From contig JAPEVF010000840.1 of NCBI GenBank assembly GCA_029747585.1, forward strand, positions 1 through 19,454: a stretch of 19,454 bases of DNA, read 5' to 3'. The notes below the pieces were generated by a model, which was given only the letters and a program-made list of their open reading frames with translations, was not told the DNA's origin and did no database searches. Source of the stretch: Pleurotus djamor (Eukaryota; Basidiomycota; Agaricomycetes; Agaricales; Pleurotaceae). This document shows, piece after piece, positions 10,279-19,454 of the stretch; position 1 is the first letter of the stretch, and every line of letters starts with the position of its first letter. Made by a program: the position numbers and the translations under genes.

Positions 10279-11756
10279 TGCAGGACTGGCCGGGAGGCTT
10301 CATGATTGATACTCGCCCAGAAAACAAATAATGAAGTTCTGAGCAGTATTCTGTCAAAGGGAATGGGGCAGATCTGGAAGCGGAGATTCTACGGCGGGAC
10401 ATCGTGGTCGAACCGAATAAGTAACGCGAAGTCCTGTCGACGATAGCGTGCAGGACAGATTAGCATCCAGCGTAATTGATATTTGAATCCGTTGAATGCG
10501 AGCTCAACATTCAAAGGGGTCCCTGCGGTCAACACTGACAGTTTGCAACGGTATGGACGACGGCCAGCCATGGGCGAGGTCGTGTAAGCGTTAGAGGTTA
10601 GTCCGACGATAGGTGAGTCGAGTAGGAATATAACGCGGCCTGTGAGTCACACCACACGCGTCGTGTGAATAAGGGACGCAAGCATATGCGACATGGATAC
10701 TTCCATGTATAATGGGCCTGAGGGAACGTCGGTGTGGTCATTGTTTCCCAATTAGATCACAAAGTTTCCAGGAAAGCCGATGAAGCACGATAGGATCCAG
10801 CACAAGGGTAGAGGCAGCTGACGCGACTAACGCAGTTGTACGTGATCAGTGACAGTATTCGTATTGTTGAGGAGCAAATGTTGACTTGCATGCACTCTGC
10901 AATGCGCCATGAACAAATGTATAGGGTAGGCGTCTTCATGTCTTACGCGTAGTTCGTAGGCCTTGAGACAAGCAAGCGAATGCAAAGCCAGGCCGTAAGA
11001 CGAGGGGGCTGATGCCAGTGTGATCTTGATCAATACGATCGCACTTCTGCCGTACTACACACACCAGGTTTGCCTCCTTGAGTAAGTGAGTACATTCGGC
11101 TAACGTGAGAGGTGGCGGCTTACTGTGAGTAGCTTGCGATCCTACAAAAAGTGCTGAGAAAATATCCTTCGGTATAAAAACCCGAGACAGTCTGACATTT
11201 TTGGTTTGTTGGCATCGCCGAACCGGCGTCACCAAAAGGACAGTAGATAACCCTTGGCTGCATGGGGTAGAGGGGATCAGCAGTGCAACAGGAGTCGGCT
11301 AGGAGCATGTGGGATGGGAATGGGTGACAACGTTGGTCGATGGTGCACCGTAGAGCGTTAATTCAGCTCAGGATGAGATGGGATTTTGGCAATTAAGTCA
11401 AGAAGACCGCAAGGCAACGCCCAGACTCACACGTATGGAGATTTTGTTCAAGCTAAATCTTTGTATTCGGCATTTCTACTTGATGCTCAAACGAGAGTAA
11501 TCGAGGTTTTCGAGGTCCCATGAACGTAGATAAGCCCTGCATGGGGTGGGCGAAGGTGCAAGTAGGCGGGCTGAAGTGGTGACCGGTAGTAATTCTTCTT
11601 CTTGAGTCCATCACTGAGAGTGGACAGTCCACAAATCCAGTTTGAGGGCATGATGTGAAAAGGTTGGAATTTCGAAAGCGCAGGAATCAACACAATCTTT
11701 CATTGGATCATTGGTCCCTTGCGTTTCTCCATTCAATTACGCGGCCCAGTCATTCG

Positions 11757-12574
11757 TTAGTTAACCAGCTCCCAGCCAGGTTTCTTCGACGAGCTGTTTT
11801 CATCATCATCGTCGAACAAATACAGGCTATAATCCCCAGCAACAAACTGGCCCGAGGCGAAATGCCCGAATTCGAATGACCAATAGTCCGACCCAACCAA
11901 CAAAGACCCAGTGCCATCGATTTGGACTTTAGAGTCTGGGTAGGCTGTGAGAGAGACGTTATCGGAGCGTATCAAAATGGTTTTGTTTTCAACGTCGGTG
12001 CCTTGAACGCGGAACATCGTGCGATCGGTTTTAGACGTCTTGATACGTTTGCTGTTAATGTCGTAATGCCAGAAAATGCTCCGGTCAGATGTTGAGCGGA
12101 TATAGAACCTATAAGTTGATGGGTTAGTTACGCCTGACGTTCCTTAGCGCAAGGTATGAAGAATGCGCACCAGTCGCCACTGACATGTTCCGCGTGCTCT
12201 ACTTTGTTCAAGAAGATGTTCTGTCCCCTACCCGCTCGATCGTTGAGCCAAGTTATTATGAGCCTCCCCCTGAATTTCGACGCGATGTCTTTGAGCCTTG
12301 GGTCCTCGAAGAAGTAATATGTGTTGAATAGGTGGGTGTCGTGAGTATACATCTCACTGTTGATGCGTTTGATGGCCTTGGTGAGGAAGTCATTGGGACT
12401 GGTGCTGACCGCACGCCACCATTCATCGGCTGTGGCGGAGTCGGCGAAAGCCAGCAAGCCCCGCATAACTGCGTCGTTGTTGGCCTTCGAAAGCAGTAGA
12501 GCGTTAGTAAACGTGTAGTGGCCCAGACATACTAGGGAATCACCAACCTCAGAGATGTAGGCGTAGAAGACCAT
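11757..12574 (-). CDS. Tandem family member 4, MVFYAYISE/ADEWW two-domain protein
   Basis: Exons: 12574-12548 (27 nt, MVFYAYISE), 12484-12171 (314 nt), 12108-11757 (352 nt), giving 230 residues. Donors are GTTGGT and GTGCGC. The N-terminal unit has ADEWWRAVSTSPNDFLTKAI (from residue 28), MYTHDTHLFNTYYFFEDPRL and FRGRLIITWLNDRAGRG. The split Trp precedes FYIRSTSDRSIFWHYD, DRTMFRVQGTDVENKTILIR and the KKPGWELVN end. Exon 3 is 6 nt longer than in members 2 and 3 because of a short acidic insertion (FDDDDENSSS) shortly before the conserved C-terminus. It is closest to member 3 and last of the array; the next gene on the right is unrelated. Soluble and probably intracellular; function unknown. Confidence 0.9.
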
Positions 12575-13998
12575 TGTGATGAAGTGGATGCTTAGACTGA
12601 CGACCTGAGAAAACCCATGGCAGCCTTTTATGAGGAGAGGCAGTATCCGAGTCGGAGCTCTGCGTTAATCTAGCCTCAGCAGGAATTCTACGTGCAAGAA
12701 TTGGGGTTATAAGATGCATCAAGAATGGATTAGTGGGACTCACGGTGGATAGAATCGCGAGGCCTAAACAGCAGAGGAGAGGCAAAAGATATTAAGCTAT
12801 CAAGTGGCCATGGCCTCGTGTCACTGCGAGATAGAGCGCAAGTGTGACTGCAAAAGAGATTACTGATGTCAATTTGAACGTGGCTTGTGACGGCGACATT
12901 CATTTAGACCAATTCATGAAAATCAGAGCGCCAAATCGGTGGGAGTAGGATTGGGGCTGAGGAGGCGAGGGTGCATAAATCACATCAGGTGGTTAATGAT
13001 TGCAAAGATGTTCCCATGCGGGTGCGCATAACCAATGGAAGCTCACTGGGCGATTGTGCACCCTAAGGTTTACGGGTGTGATGTCAGCGTGATATTCAGG
13101 TGAACACAAGGAAACCTAACTTAATCCGGCGTAGGACAGTGGTAGCATTAATATTCATCACATGGGCTCGATGGTGACATGCCGACCCTCCAAACTATAC
13201 GATGAGGCTGAGCGAGTGTAGTGCTCATATGAAGATGAAGACGAACCGACAAGATATGTTAATCCGATTCCAGAGAAAAGGTGTGAGCTTGGCTGTAGAA
13301 TCGAGTCCCTCCAGAGCCAGAGACAAATATTCGTCGATGGTGCTTCGAAAACTGAAGGTACCAGCCAAAGCGTTGCTTCCCCGTTTGTATGTGCATCGTG
13401 CTCTCGAAAAGGGGTGCACGTTGCTTATATCTTAGTGAATGAATGAAGCGTCATGCAACGTGGGTTTGGTGTCATGGTTGAGAGAAACCCGAGATCGTCT
13501 GACATGATGATCTGATCAAATGACTAGATAACCAATAGATACGTCAGTACTTGCAAGTTCATGGAAGAAGATGGCAAGAACACCCAACTGAAGATCTGAC
13601 CGGACTCATTGGAGTGTGTAAGGGAGCGAAAATAATGTACTTAGGAGGGTTTCATGACAGCTTGGAAGAAGTAGGCGTAGGGGGGAGACGAGGCAAGGAC
13701 TCAATGCTGCGGAGTGTCCATCCTCGTCCATCTAGGGCTTGCGGGCACCATGCACAAAGAGGCGGGGATTCATCTGACAGGGTGGACGAAGCCGGCGAAT
13801 ACGCAGTGTGTTGCGTTCTCTGGCAAGCTGAGATAGAGGGCGGTTCTGGCAATACACCCGGAAGACCTGTGTTCGCAGTGTAGCGAACGGCTGCTACCGT
13901 TGTCTACGAATGTCGATGGATGGCCAGGATTCGGTGATGGCATAGATAGATGATAATTACAACCAGTACACAACTTACGATTATACAGCATCGGAGTG
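12575..13998. other. Gene-poor spacer between tandem copy 4 and thymidylate synthase
   Basis: About 1.4 kb. Several open frames of 60-110 codons overlap on both strands around 13200-13990, but none shows a motif, consistent splice sites or a good start. I recognise no gene, RNA or mobile element here. It should contain the promoter of copy 4 and the 3' end of the thymidylate synthase transcript. Confidence 0.5.
12623..12631 (-). promoter_or_regulatory. TATA-like box upstream of tandem copy 4
   Basis: The minus strand reads CATAAAAGG about 50 bp before the start codon at 12574. It is a weak TATA variant, supported mainly by its position relative to the elements in the other three copies. Confidence 0.35.
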
Positions 13999-15078
<1,080 letters not shown>

Positions 15079-15183
15079 CTATCAAATCATCATCGGACCA
15101 ACACAGAACATGTTCTTATCCCACCGTTGCCGCTCTGCCACTGTTTCTTCGGCATGTCATGACCCTGTGGGCTCGCTCTGCGC

Positions 15184-15762
15184 TCATGCGTAGGACTTGT
15201 TGGATACCCCGGGCTTCTCGACCGTGATAACCGAATGCCCGTCCACCTGCAAATAACTTTTTCGCCTTCGATCCATCTTTTCTCGCTGCTGAAATACGCC
15301 TCTGCGAAGCGATTGGCTGTGCCAGAGTATGCCATGAGAAATATCCTCGATGCGGCGACGGACGTCTGAAATAATCCCAAGTGCGCCATCACATTGTTTC
15401 AGAGTTTCCGAATTTGACAGTCTGTACCCATATGTCTCGAAGAGTCGAACAAGTCCGCCGTGGGTCCTATCAGATCGTTGAGCATGGAACAGGATTACTG
15501 GATCCTCAAAGTAAGCGGTACCCCTCAAAGCCTTCAATAATGGGTCCAAGCATCGTAGAGGAGGGTCGTCAGACAAACCAAGGCTGTAATGTTTCAGGCA
15601 TGCATGGTCATACTGGCCGCCCCCATCAGATACCACGGACCGTGTACTGAGGCCAGATTGAATCATCGTGGCGCTTACATTACCGGTTTAGTTCCATTAG
15701 CATGATACAAAAGTCCTGCGTACACGGCCTTGTGTTCGGGGATGAGCGCTCTCCCATGTTTT
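15184..15762 (-). CDS. Unrecognised protein or gene remnant, two exons visible, 5' end unresolved
   Basis: A probable 95-nt intron (donor GTAAGC at 15678, acceptor TTACAG ending at 15584) joins two open stretches. Exon 15762-15679 encodes GRALIPEHKAVYAGLLYHAN and exon 15583-15184 encodes LGLSDDPPLRCLDPLLKALR, FEDPVILFHAQRSDRTHGGL, RLFETYGYRLSNSE and an Arg/Lys-rich end finishing SVSNKSYA-like (GVSNKSYA) before the stop. The joined frame reads naturally, which is the main reason to list it. No in-frame ATG exists in the upstream exon and a stop (TGA, 15783-15785) lies just before it, so either a further exon lies beyond, under the oppositely oriented gene at 15785, or this is a remnant. I do not recognise the protein. 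Confidence 0.4.
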
Positions 15763-15784
15763 CTGACCTTCCCCACTTCTCTTC

Positions 15785-17226
15785 ATGCGACCTTCATTCG
15801 AAAGTGATCTAATGACAATCGTTGAAAATATGAACCCCTACGACGACGACGCCTGTCCAGAATACGATGTCGCTGTCAGTCGGAGGTGCGCTGGGAAATG
15901 GCATAGTATTGGCGTGGGGAATATTGACAAAGGCACAATCCTAGCAGCAACAGCAACAGTCGATCCGGAAGCATACGCTGGCAATCACCTTTCGACGACG
16001 CTCCCCCACCACCGCTCAAGTGAGTCTTCATCATTCTTATCAACAACACCTGTCGCTGACAGCCGCCCTCCTCGTGCTGCGGCTTACGCAGCATACGTCG
16101 GCCAACCAAGTCTGAACAATATGTATATACCTATAACCTGGTAGCCGGCTCGACACCGATACAATTCCTGATATCGTGAGCCTTCTCCGTGCCGTAATCA
16201 AATGCTTCTGTGACAAATGGCTTTTGGCAGCGTTGAGCCTCTAAATGGAAGACCAGAGCCGGGCGACTATAATTTCTACCTTTCACTCAAAGTCAATCAA
16301 ATCGAACGCCAGATCTGTGACGCAACAAAATTCAGATTAACCGTCGACCCACGGACGCTGGATTTTGTTGTTTTGTTCGTGCCACTTCAAGTTCTAAATT
16401 AGAGAACCAGCGCGCTGACTGTTCATCTAGCGTCTTTCCCGGCAAGTCAAGTCTGCCCGTCGGGTCTCTTTGGTCGCTGAGGGTTTGGATTCGGAACGCC
16501 GGAGTTAGCCATCGTCTATTCTCAGATGATGAACTCTTCATTGGCAAGGATCTCGACTTCAACTCCATTGCCGATGCATCATTTGCTCGCCTCAAAACAG
16601 TCAGTGCAAACAACCAAGTCTACCAAGCATTCGTCGGGAAGGCACCTGTAACATTTACTGTCGCGTAAGCCCTCATTCACTTCGCCAACTATCCCACGTA
16701 TCAACGCGATTTGGACAGTTGGAAACAGCTATCCGACAACCTTTTTACATATACCTTCAGCTATGAGGCAGGTGGTATTGGGGCTATCCTGTTCGAAGAC
16801 CTCAAGATGAAGGTCGACTGCGACCCTAAACGCCTCACGTTCACCATATAGTGAGTTCTCATTCAACTGACTTGCGGCGTCCTGACAACCAGGCCTACTA
16901 GTTCCGTTCCAATGACCTCCACTCCCGCTGGTGCATCCCATCGAATACGCATATGGGTCCGCTCAATGTCACCCTTTCCCTCCGACCCGAATCCAGTGGG
17001 TCACTACACCCTTCCGTTTACCGACTCCTACACCTATCATCGACTGTGGAAAACTGATGGATTCCGACTCGGCGCCCATCTTGACTTCCTATCACTGAGC
17101 AATAAGATGGTTCTCGGCTTCGCAGCAGGCGGTCCGCAAACTATAGTAACCACGCGACCCCTGCCTCCCCAACCAAGTTCACGGAAGCAGGCTGAACAAA
17201 GAGCCATTCGGCATGATACGACATGA
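15785..17226 (+). CDS. Unrecognised 364-residue protein made of two homologous repeats, seven exons
   Basis: Exons: 15785-15885, 15945-16019, 16092-16175, 16231-16374, 16431-16664, 16719-16850, 16902-17226. Six introns of 51-72 nt, all phase 2; the joined frame is open throughout. Start options are ATGs at 15785, 15812 and 15830. Residues 1-60 are polar and acidic (MNPYDDDACPEYD) and then Pro-rich. Repeat A (about 67-185) and repeat B (about 197-325) align: QYVYTYNLVAGSTPIQFLIS with QVYQAFVGKAPVTFTVA; FRLTVDPRTLDFVVF with MKVDCDPKRLTFTIY; LWSLRVWIRN with HRIRIWVRS; HRLFSDDELFIGKDLDFNSI (162-181) with HRLWKTDGFRLGAHLDFLSL (303-322). The pattern suggests two beta-sandwich domains; the order of motifs loosely recalls MATH/TRAF domains, but I would not assign that. 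No signal peptide or membrane helix. The C-terminal tail (about 338-364) is basic and polar. Convergent with the gene ending at 17462. Confidence 0.8.
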
Positions 17227-17461
17227 TCTCACACCTGCACTAGGCTTCTTTTGGGCTTTATGTTGGCTATATTTATTTTGCTGGCCATGAATTCTGCTTC
17301 CTTGTACGTATTGCATTGTTTTTGATACCATAACGTCTCCCGATGGACACCATCCTGTAATGTGTGATTGATTGTAGTTATCCACGTCCCCGTGTCTCAC
17401 TTACTACCCCATGTATCTTGTATCTCTTATACTTATACCGCCTCGGAACTATCACATACTT

Positions 17462-18321
17462 CTAGACTGCCACTTTCGCTGCTAGGAAGTCATTCCATTC
17501 CTTCTCCCCCCAGGAACTCGATATCTCATTGGCGACAAGACCATCCCAGAGAACCGTGGGGGACACGTGGATGCCATTCTGCCTAGAGAACTTGACTGCA
17601 ACGAGAGTATTGTCAGCCACCATCAAGTCACAGATACGCATGGCAAACCACACTTACTAGTGTATTTCAGGTCGTCAGTGACTGCAATACCGCCGTTAGG
17701 AGATCCTTTGAGTTTCAGGAGTTCCCTGAACTCATCGACCTTATCGGCGGGGATGATCTGACTTGCAAGGGTTGCAAGCTTTTCACGGATTTGCAACGGC
17801 GTAAGAGACGATGACGGGATATCGAAGTAGTCTTCCTGGGCATTGAAGAGCTGATAAGGAGAACATTAGGGCCTGGGATCAAGTTCCTGGTCTACCCACT
17901 AACCGCAAGGCTGAATGGCCAGAAGTGAGCCGGGGACGCACGAAGAACCTAAAGATAGATAGATAGAGTCAGTCAGCAGGCCCGAATCCTGCTATTGTCA
18001 TCCTTACGGCTAGGCCTGCTTCGTGGGTTAAAGTTGAGGATGCATGCCACGGCTGGACTTGGGGACGAAAGACGGCTTTCACCCTGCCTTCGTATCGCCC
18101 TCCGGGACCGAGTAAGGGTACGAGGACAGCTTCGATGGTTTTAGCCAATTTAGCACTGAACGGACAGACATAGTCCACTAGAATGGTCAGAGCAATCGTA
18201 GCTCATCAACAATATGATGCTTCGAAGGACATGAGATCACGTTACAGAAGATGTCAAGTGTATGAGGTGCTTGTCTGGCACCGGCGATGATGAGGGGGCT
18301 TAGAGACGGTTGAAGTGCCAT
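17462..18321 (-). CDS. Thioredoxin-fold, DsbA-like protein with a CPFS motif
   Basis: Exons: 18321-18246, 18177-18008, 17948-17904, 17850-17658, 17595-17462, giving 205 residues with consistent phases. Intron 2 contains a small (GATA)n-type run. The fold is indicated by FLDYVCPFSAKLAKTIE (Cys30-Pro-Phe-Ser33 at the start of the first helix), FRPQVQPWHASS, AHFWPFSLALFNAQEDYFD, typical of the helical insertion in DsbA-like proteins, and HVSPTVLWDGL with the expected cis-proline Pro174, followed by ISSSWGEKEWNDFL. The active site keeps only the first cysteine, so it would act, if at all, as a monothiol protein rather than a dithiol oxidase; this CPFS form is, to my knowledge, normal in many fungal relatives. 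No signal peptide, so probably cytosolic. Physiological role unknown. Start ATG 18321 gives a compact N-terminus leading into the first beta strand. Confidence 0.9.
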
Positions 18322-18674
18322 GCTTGATGATTGTGTTGCTGAGGGTAAAAAGGAGGCTCAACCTTGAGCGTCTCCCAGACAGGTTTGCAACCTAGTCCAT
18401 TGATTTGCCATTGATATGACGCAATATCCGTACACAATGCTTGTAAGATTGGCACAACATGAGAACCCGACCTAGCATACTCTCCTACGCTAGCTCGTTC
18501 AACCCTCCCTCCTTTTCACTAACAGGCGGGCTCTGGGAAACCACGGCGCCATGAACTCAGGAGAGGCTCCCCGACGCAAGGAGTTACCATGGTGCAGAAA
18601 ATCTGGTTATATTAAGGATATAATACACATAACAGATAGATACTAAGTAGAGGGAATTTGAAGGTGTGCGATTG
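18322..18674. other. Spacer between thioredoxin-fold gene and P450
   Basis: About 350 bp with no supported gene. It should hold the promoter of the leftward thioredoxin-fold gene and the 3' untranslated end of the P450. An AT-rich run around 18606-18655 (ttatattaaggatataat and following) could serve polyadenylation of the P450 transcript. Confidence 0.4.
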
Positions 18675-19168
18675 CTAGGTAGTAGGTTCGCCCATCCGAA
18701 CCCATAACCCTCCCTAGTTCAGATGTCTGTTAGTATCAATGAAGAGAGGACGCGACGAATAAAGAGCCTGACCTTGACAAATAGAGTGAGGTGGATTCCT
18801 GGAACGACCTTTTCCGACCCCTTGGTCCCAGCGAAGCTGGACCACTCAGAAGGGGGTTTGACGGATTGAGCTGAAAAATCAAGGCTGAAGGTCGAGAATT
18901 TCTGCAGCAACTTAATAAGGAAGAACGAAGCCTCGTGATAGGCGAACTATATGTTCAAACACAATCGGCGAGAAGGCACCAGAATACAGTTCAAAGACGT
19001 ACCTGTTGACCGAGGCAAATCCGAGGACCGCCGTTGAATGGGAGAAACACTACGAAAAGGTCAACGCTCAGAGAAACAATCATAGATACAACTCAGGCTG
19101 ACTGTAAGGATTCTTTGTGATACGCTTGACCCTTTCATCCAAGAATCGGTCAGGATCGAAGGTCGAGG
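18675..19168 (-). CDS. Cytochrome P450, C-terminal part only (CYP63-like)
   Basis: Four 3' exons are visible: 19168-19103, 19049-19003, 18946-18773, 18713-18675, phases consistent. They encode FDPDRFLDERV (PERF region), FLPFNGGPRICLGQQ with the heme-binding FxxGxRxCxG signature and its Cys ligand, FAYHEASFFLIKLLQKFSTF after it, and the C-terminus HLTLFVKGGLWVRMGEPTT. This ending resembles the basidiomycete CYP63 group, heme monooxygenases normally anchored in the ER. The N-terminal anchor, I helix and ExxR are not in the window. Upstream of the acceptor at 19169 the sequence turns AT-rich and repetitive and I find no preceding exon, so either a long repeat-bearing intron separates it from the rest beyond the window, or the gene is truncated. 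Confidence 0.9.
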
Positions 19169-19189
19169 CTGTAATAAGCGAGTGCCTAC

Positions 19190-19454
19190 ATCAGGAAAAC
19201 CTGTTTTGAGTAGGAGCATAAAAAATCTACAACGTAAAAAGTGTTGGTCATTCAAAGTACTGAAAGTTGGAAAGTGTTCTTTCAATGCTTTTGTAGATGA
19301 CTTTAATTTTACAGCCAGCTTTATGATGCTTTTATAGCTTCCACAAAAGTTTGATCAGGTGTGTTCTTGCTTTCACAGCTTTCGGTGGCTTTTTCAGATC
19401 CTGTGAAAAGTCGCAGCTGCTCCCACAGCTTTTCATGGCTTTTGCAGGGTCTGT
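19190..19454. repeat. AT-rich, AAAGC-type imperfect repeats at the window edge
   Basis: The stretch is built of variants of cagctttt...ggcttttcag. Two 24-nt copies at 19374-19397 and 19424-19447 agree at 20 positions and start 50 bp apart; a weaker relative begins near 19312. On the minus strand these read as AAAAGC and AAAGCTGTGAAAGC-like runs. Base composition is much more AT-rich than the rest of the window. It looks like part of a repetitive element or satellite, but no terminal repeat or transposase is visible, and it continues past the window. Confidence 0.5.

Larger units (their letters stand above)
10205..11756. other. Gene-poor spacer between tandem copies 3 and 4
   Basis: About 1.55 kb. 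Apart from the promoter elements of copy 3, the only item of note is a minus-strand 60-codon frame at 10571-10389 starting MAGRRPYRCKLSVLTAG with a fair start context (gcccATGg). It has no homologue I know and no splice support, so it is not called as a gene. No RNA gene, transposon end or family remnant was recognised. Confidence 0.5.

Noticed and set aside
10389..10571. Minus-strand 60-codon frame starting MAGRRPYRCKLSVLTAG
   Set aside because: The start context is fair, but a frame this short is expected by chance and nothing else supports it.
13551..13883. Plus-strand open frame of about 110 codons left of thymidylate synthase
   Set aside because: No ATG start near its beginning, Gly/Arg-rich composition and a competing minus-strand frame; no family recognised.
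16020..16230. Alternative splicing model for the 15785 gene with an intron 16141-16230 (donor GTAGCC)
   Set aside because: It needs a weaker donor and a 90-nt intron. The chosen model uses GTGAGC with a 55-nt intron and yields the segment QYVYTYNLVAGSTPIQFLIS, which aligns with the second repeat.
17951..17975. Short gata-type microsatellite
   Set aside because: It lies inside an intron of the thioredoxin-fold gene and is too short to be more than a simple repeat.

Overview
The window reads as nuclear DNA of a filamentous basidiomycete, most likely an agaricomycete (mushroom-forming fungus). The genes are dense and split by many short GT-AG introns, mostly 45-70 nt, with branch-point-like CTRAY motifs. 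The recognisable proteins are fungal: a DHA1-type major facilitator, a thymidylate synthase, a DsbA-like thioredoxin-fold protein and the C-terminus of a cytochrome P450 with the GGLWVRM ending that I associate with basidiomycete CYP63-like enzymes. This placement is inferred from protein content and gene structure, not from a marker gene.

Layout from left to right. (1) 75-2304, minus: a nine-exon MFS transporter with an unusually long Ser/Thr/Pro loop and one frame break that coincides with an ambiguous base. (2) 2670-3920, plus: an intronless 416-residue protein with an N-terminal CxxC/H/C knuckle and a hydrophobic tail, divergently transcribed from the MFS gene. (3) 4162-12574, minus: four head-to-tail members of a family I do not recognise (4162-5464, 7396-8202, 9401-10204, 11757-12574). 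Gene-poor stretches of about 1.2-1.9 kb separate them. All start with a 27-nt exon coding for MVFYAY(I/V)(S/T)(E/D), all carry ADEWW, and all place a phase-2 intron inside a Trp codon between two putative domains. The three right-hand copies keep exon 2 at exactly 314 nt and end in KKPGWELVN or RKPGWELVN. The left copy has diverged and has a Pro/Gly/Asn-rich tail. (4) 13999-14973, minus: thymidylate synthase, complete. (5) 15184-15762, minus: a poorly defined two-exon gene or remnant. (6) 15785-17226, plus: a seven-exon gene for an unrecognised 364-residue protein built of two homologous repeats, with all six introns in phase 2 and matching intron positions in both repeats. (7) 17462-18321, minus: thioredoxin-fold protein with a CPFS motif. 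(8) 18675-19168, minus: the last four exons of a P450, followed upstream by AT-rich repetitive DNA running to the window edge.

Nothing indicates one co-regulated pathway. Thymidylate synthase is housekeeping; the transporter and P450 are typical accessory genes of fungal chemistry. The most distinctive content is the four-gene tandem family and the two-repeat protein at 15785-17226. Neither matches a family I can name. All exon coordinates were derived by hand from splice signals and reading-frame continuity.
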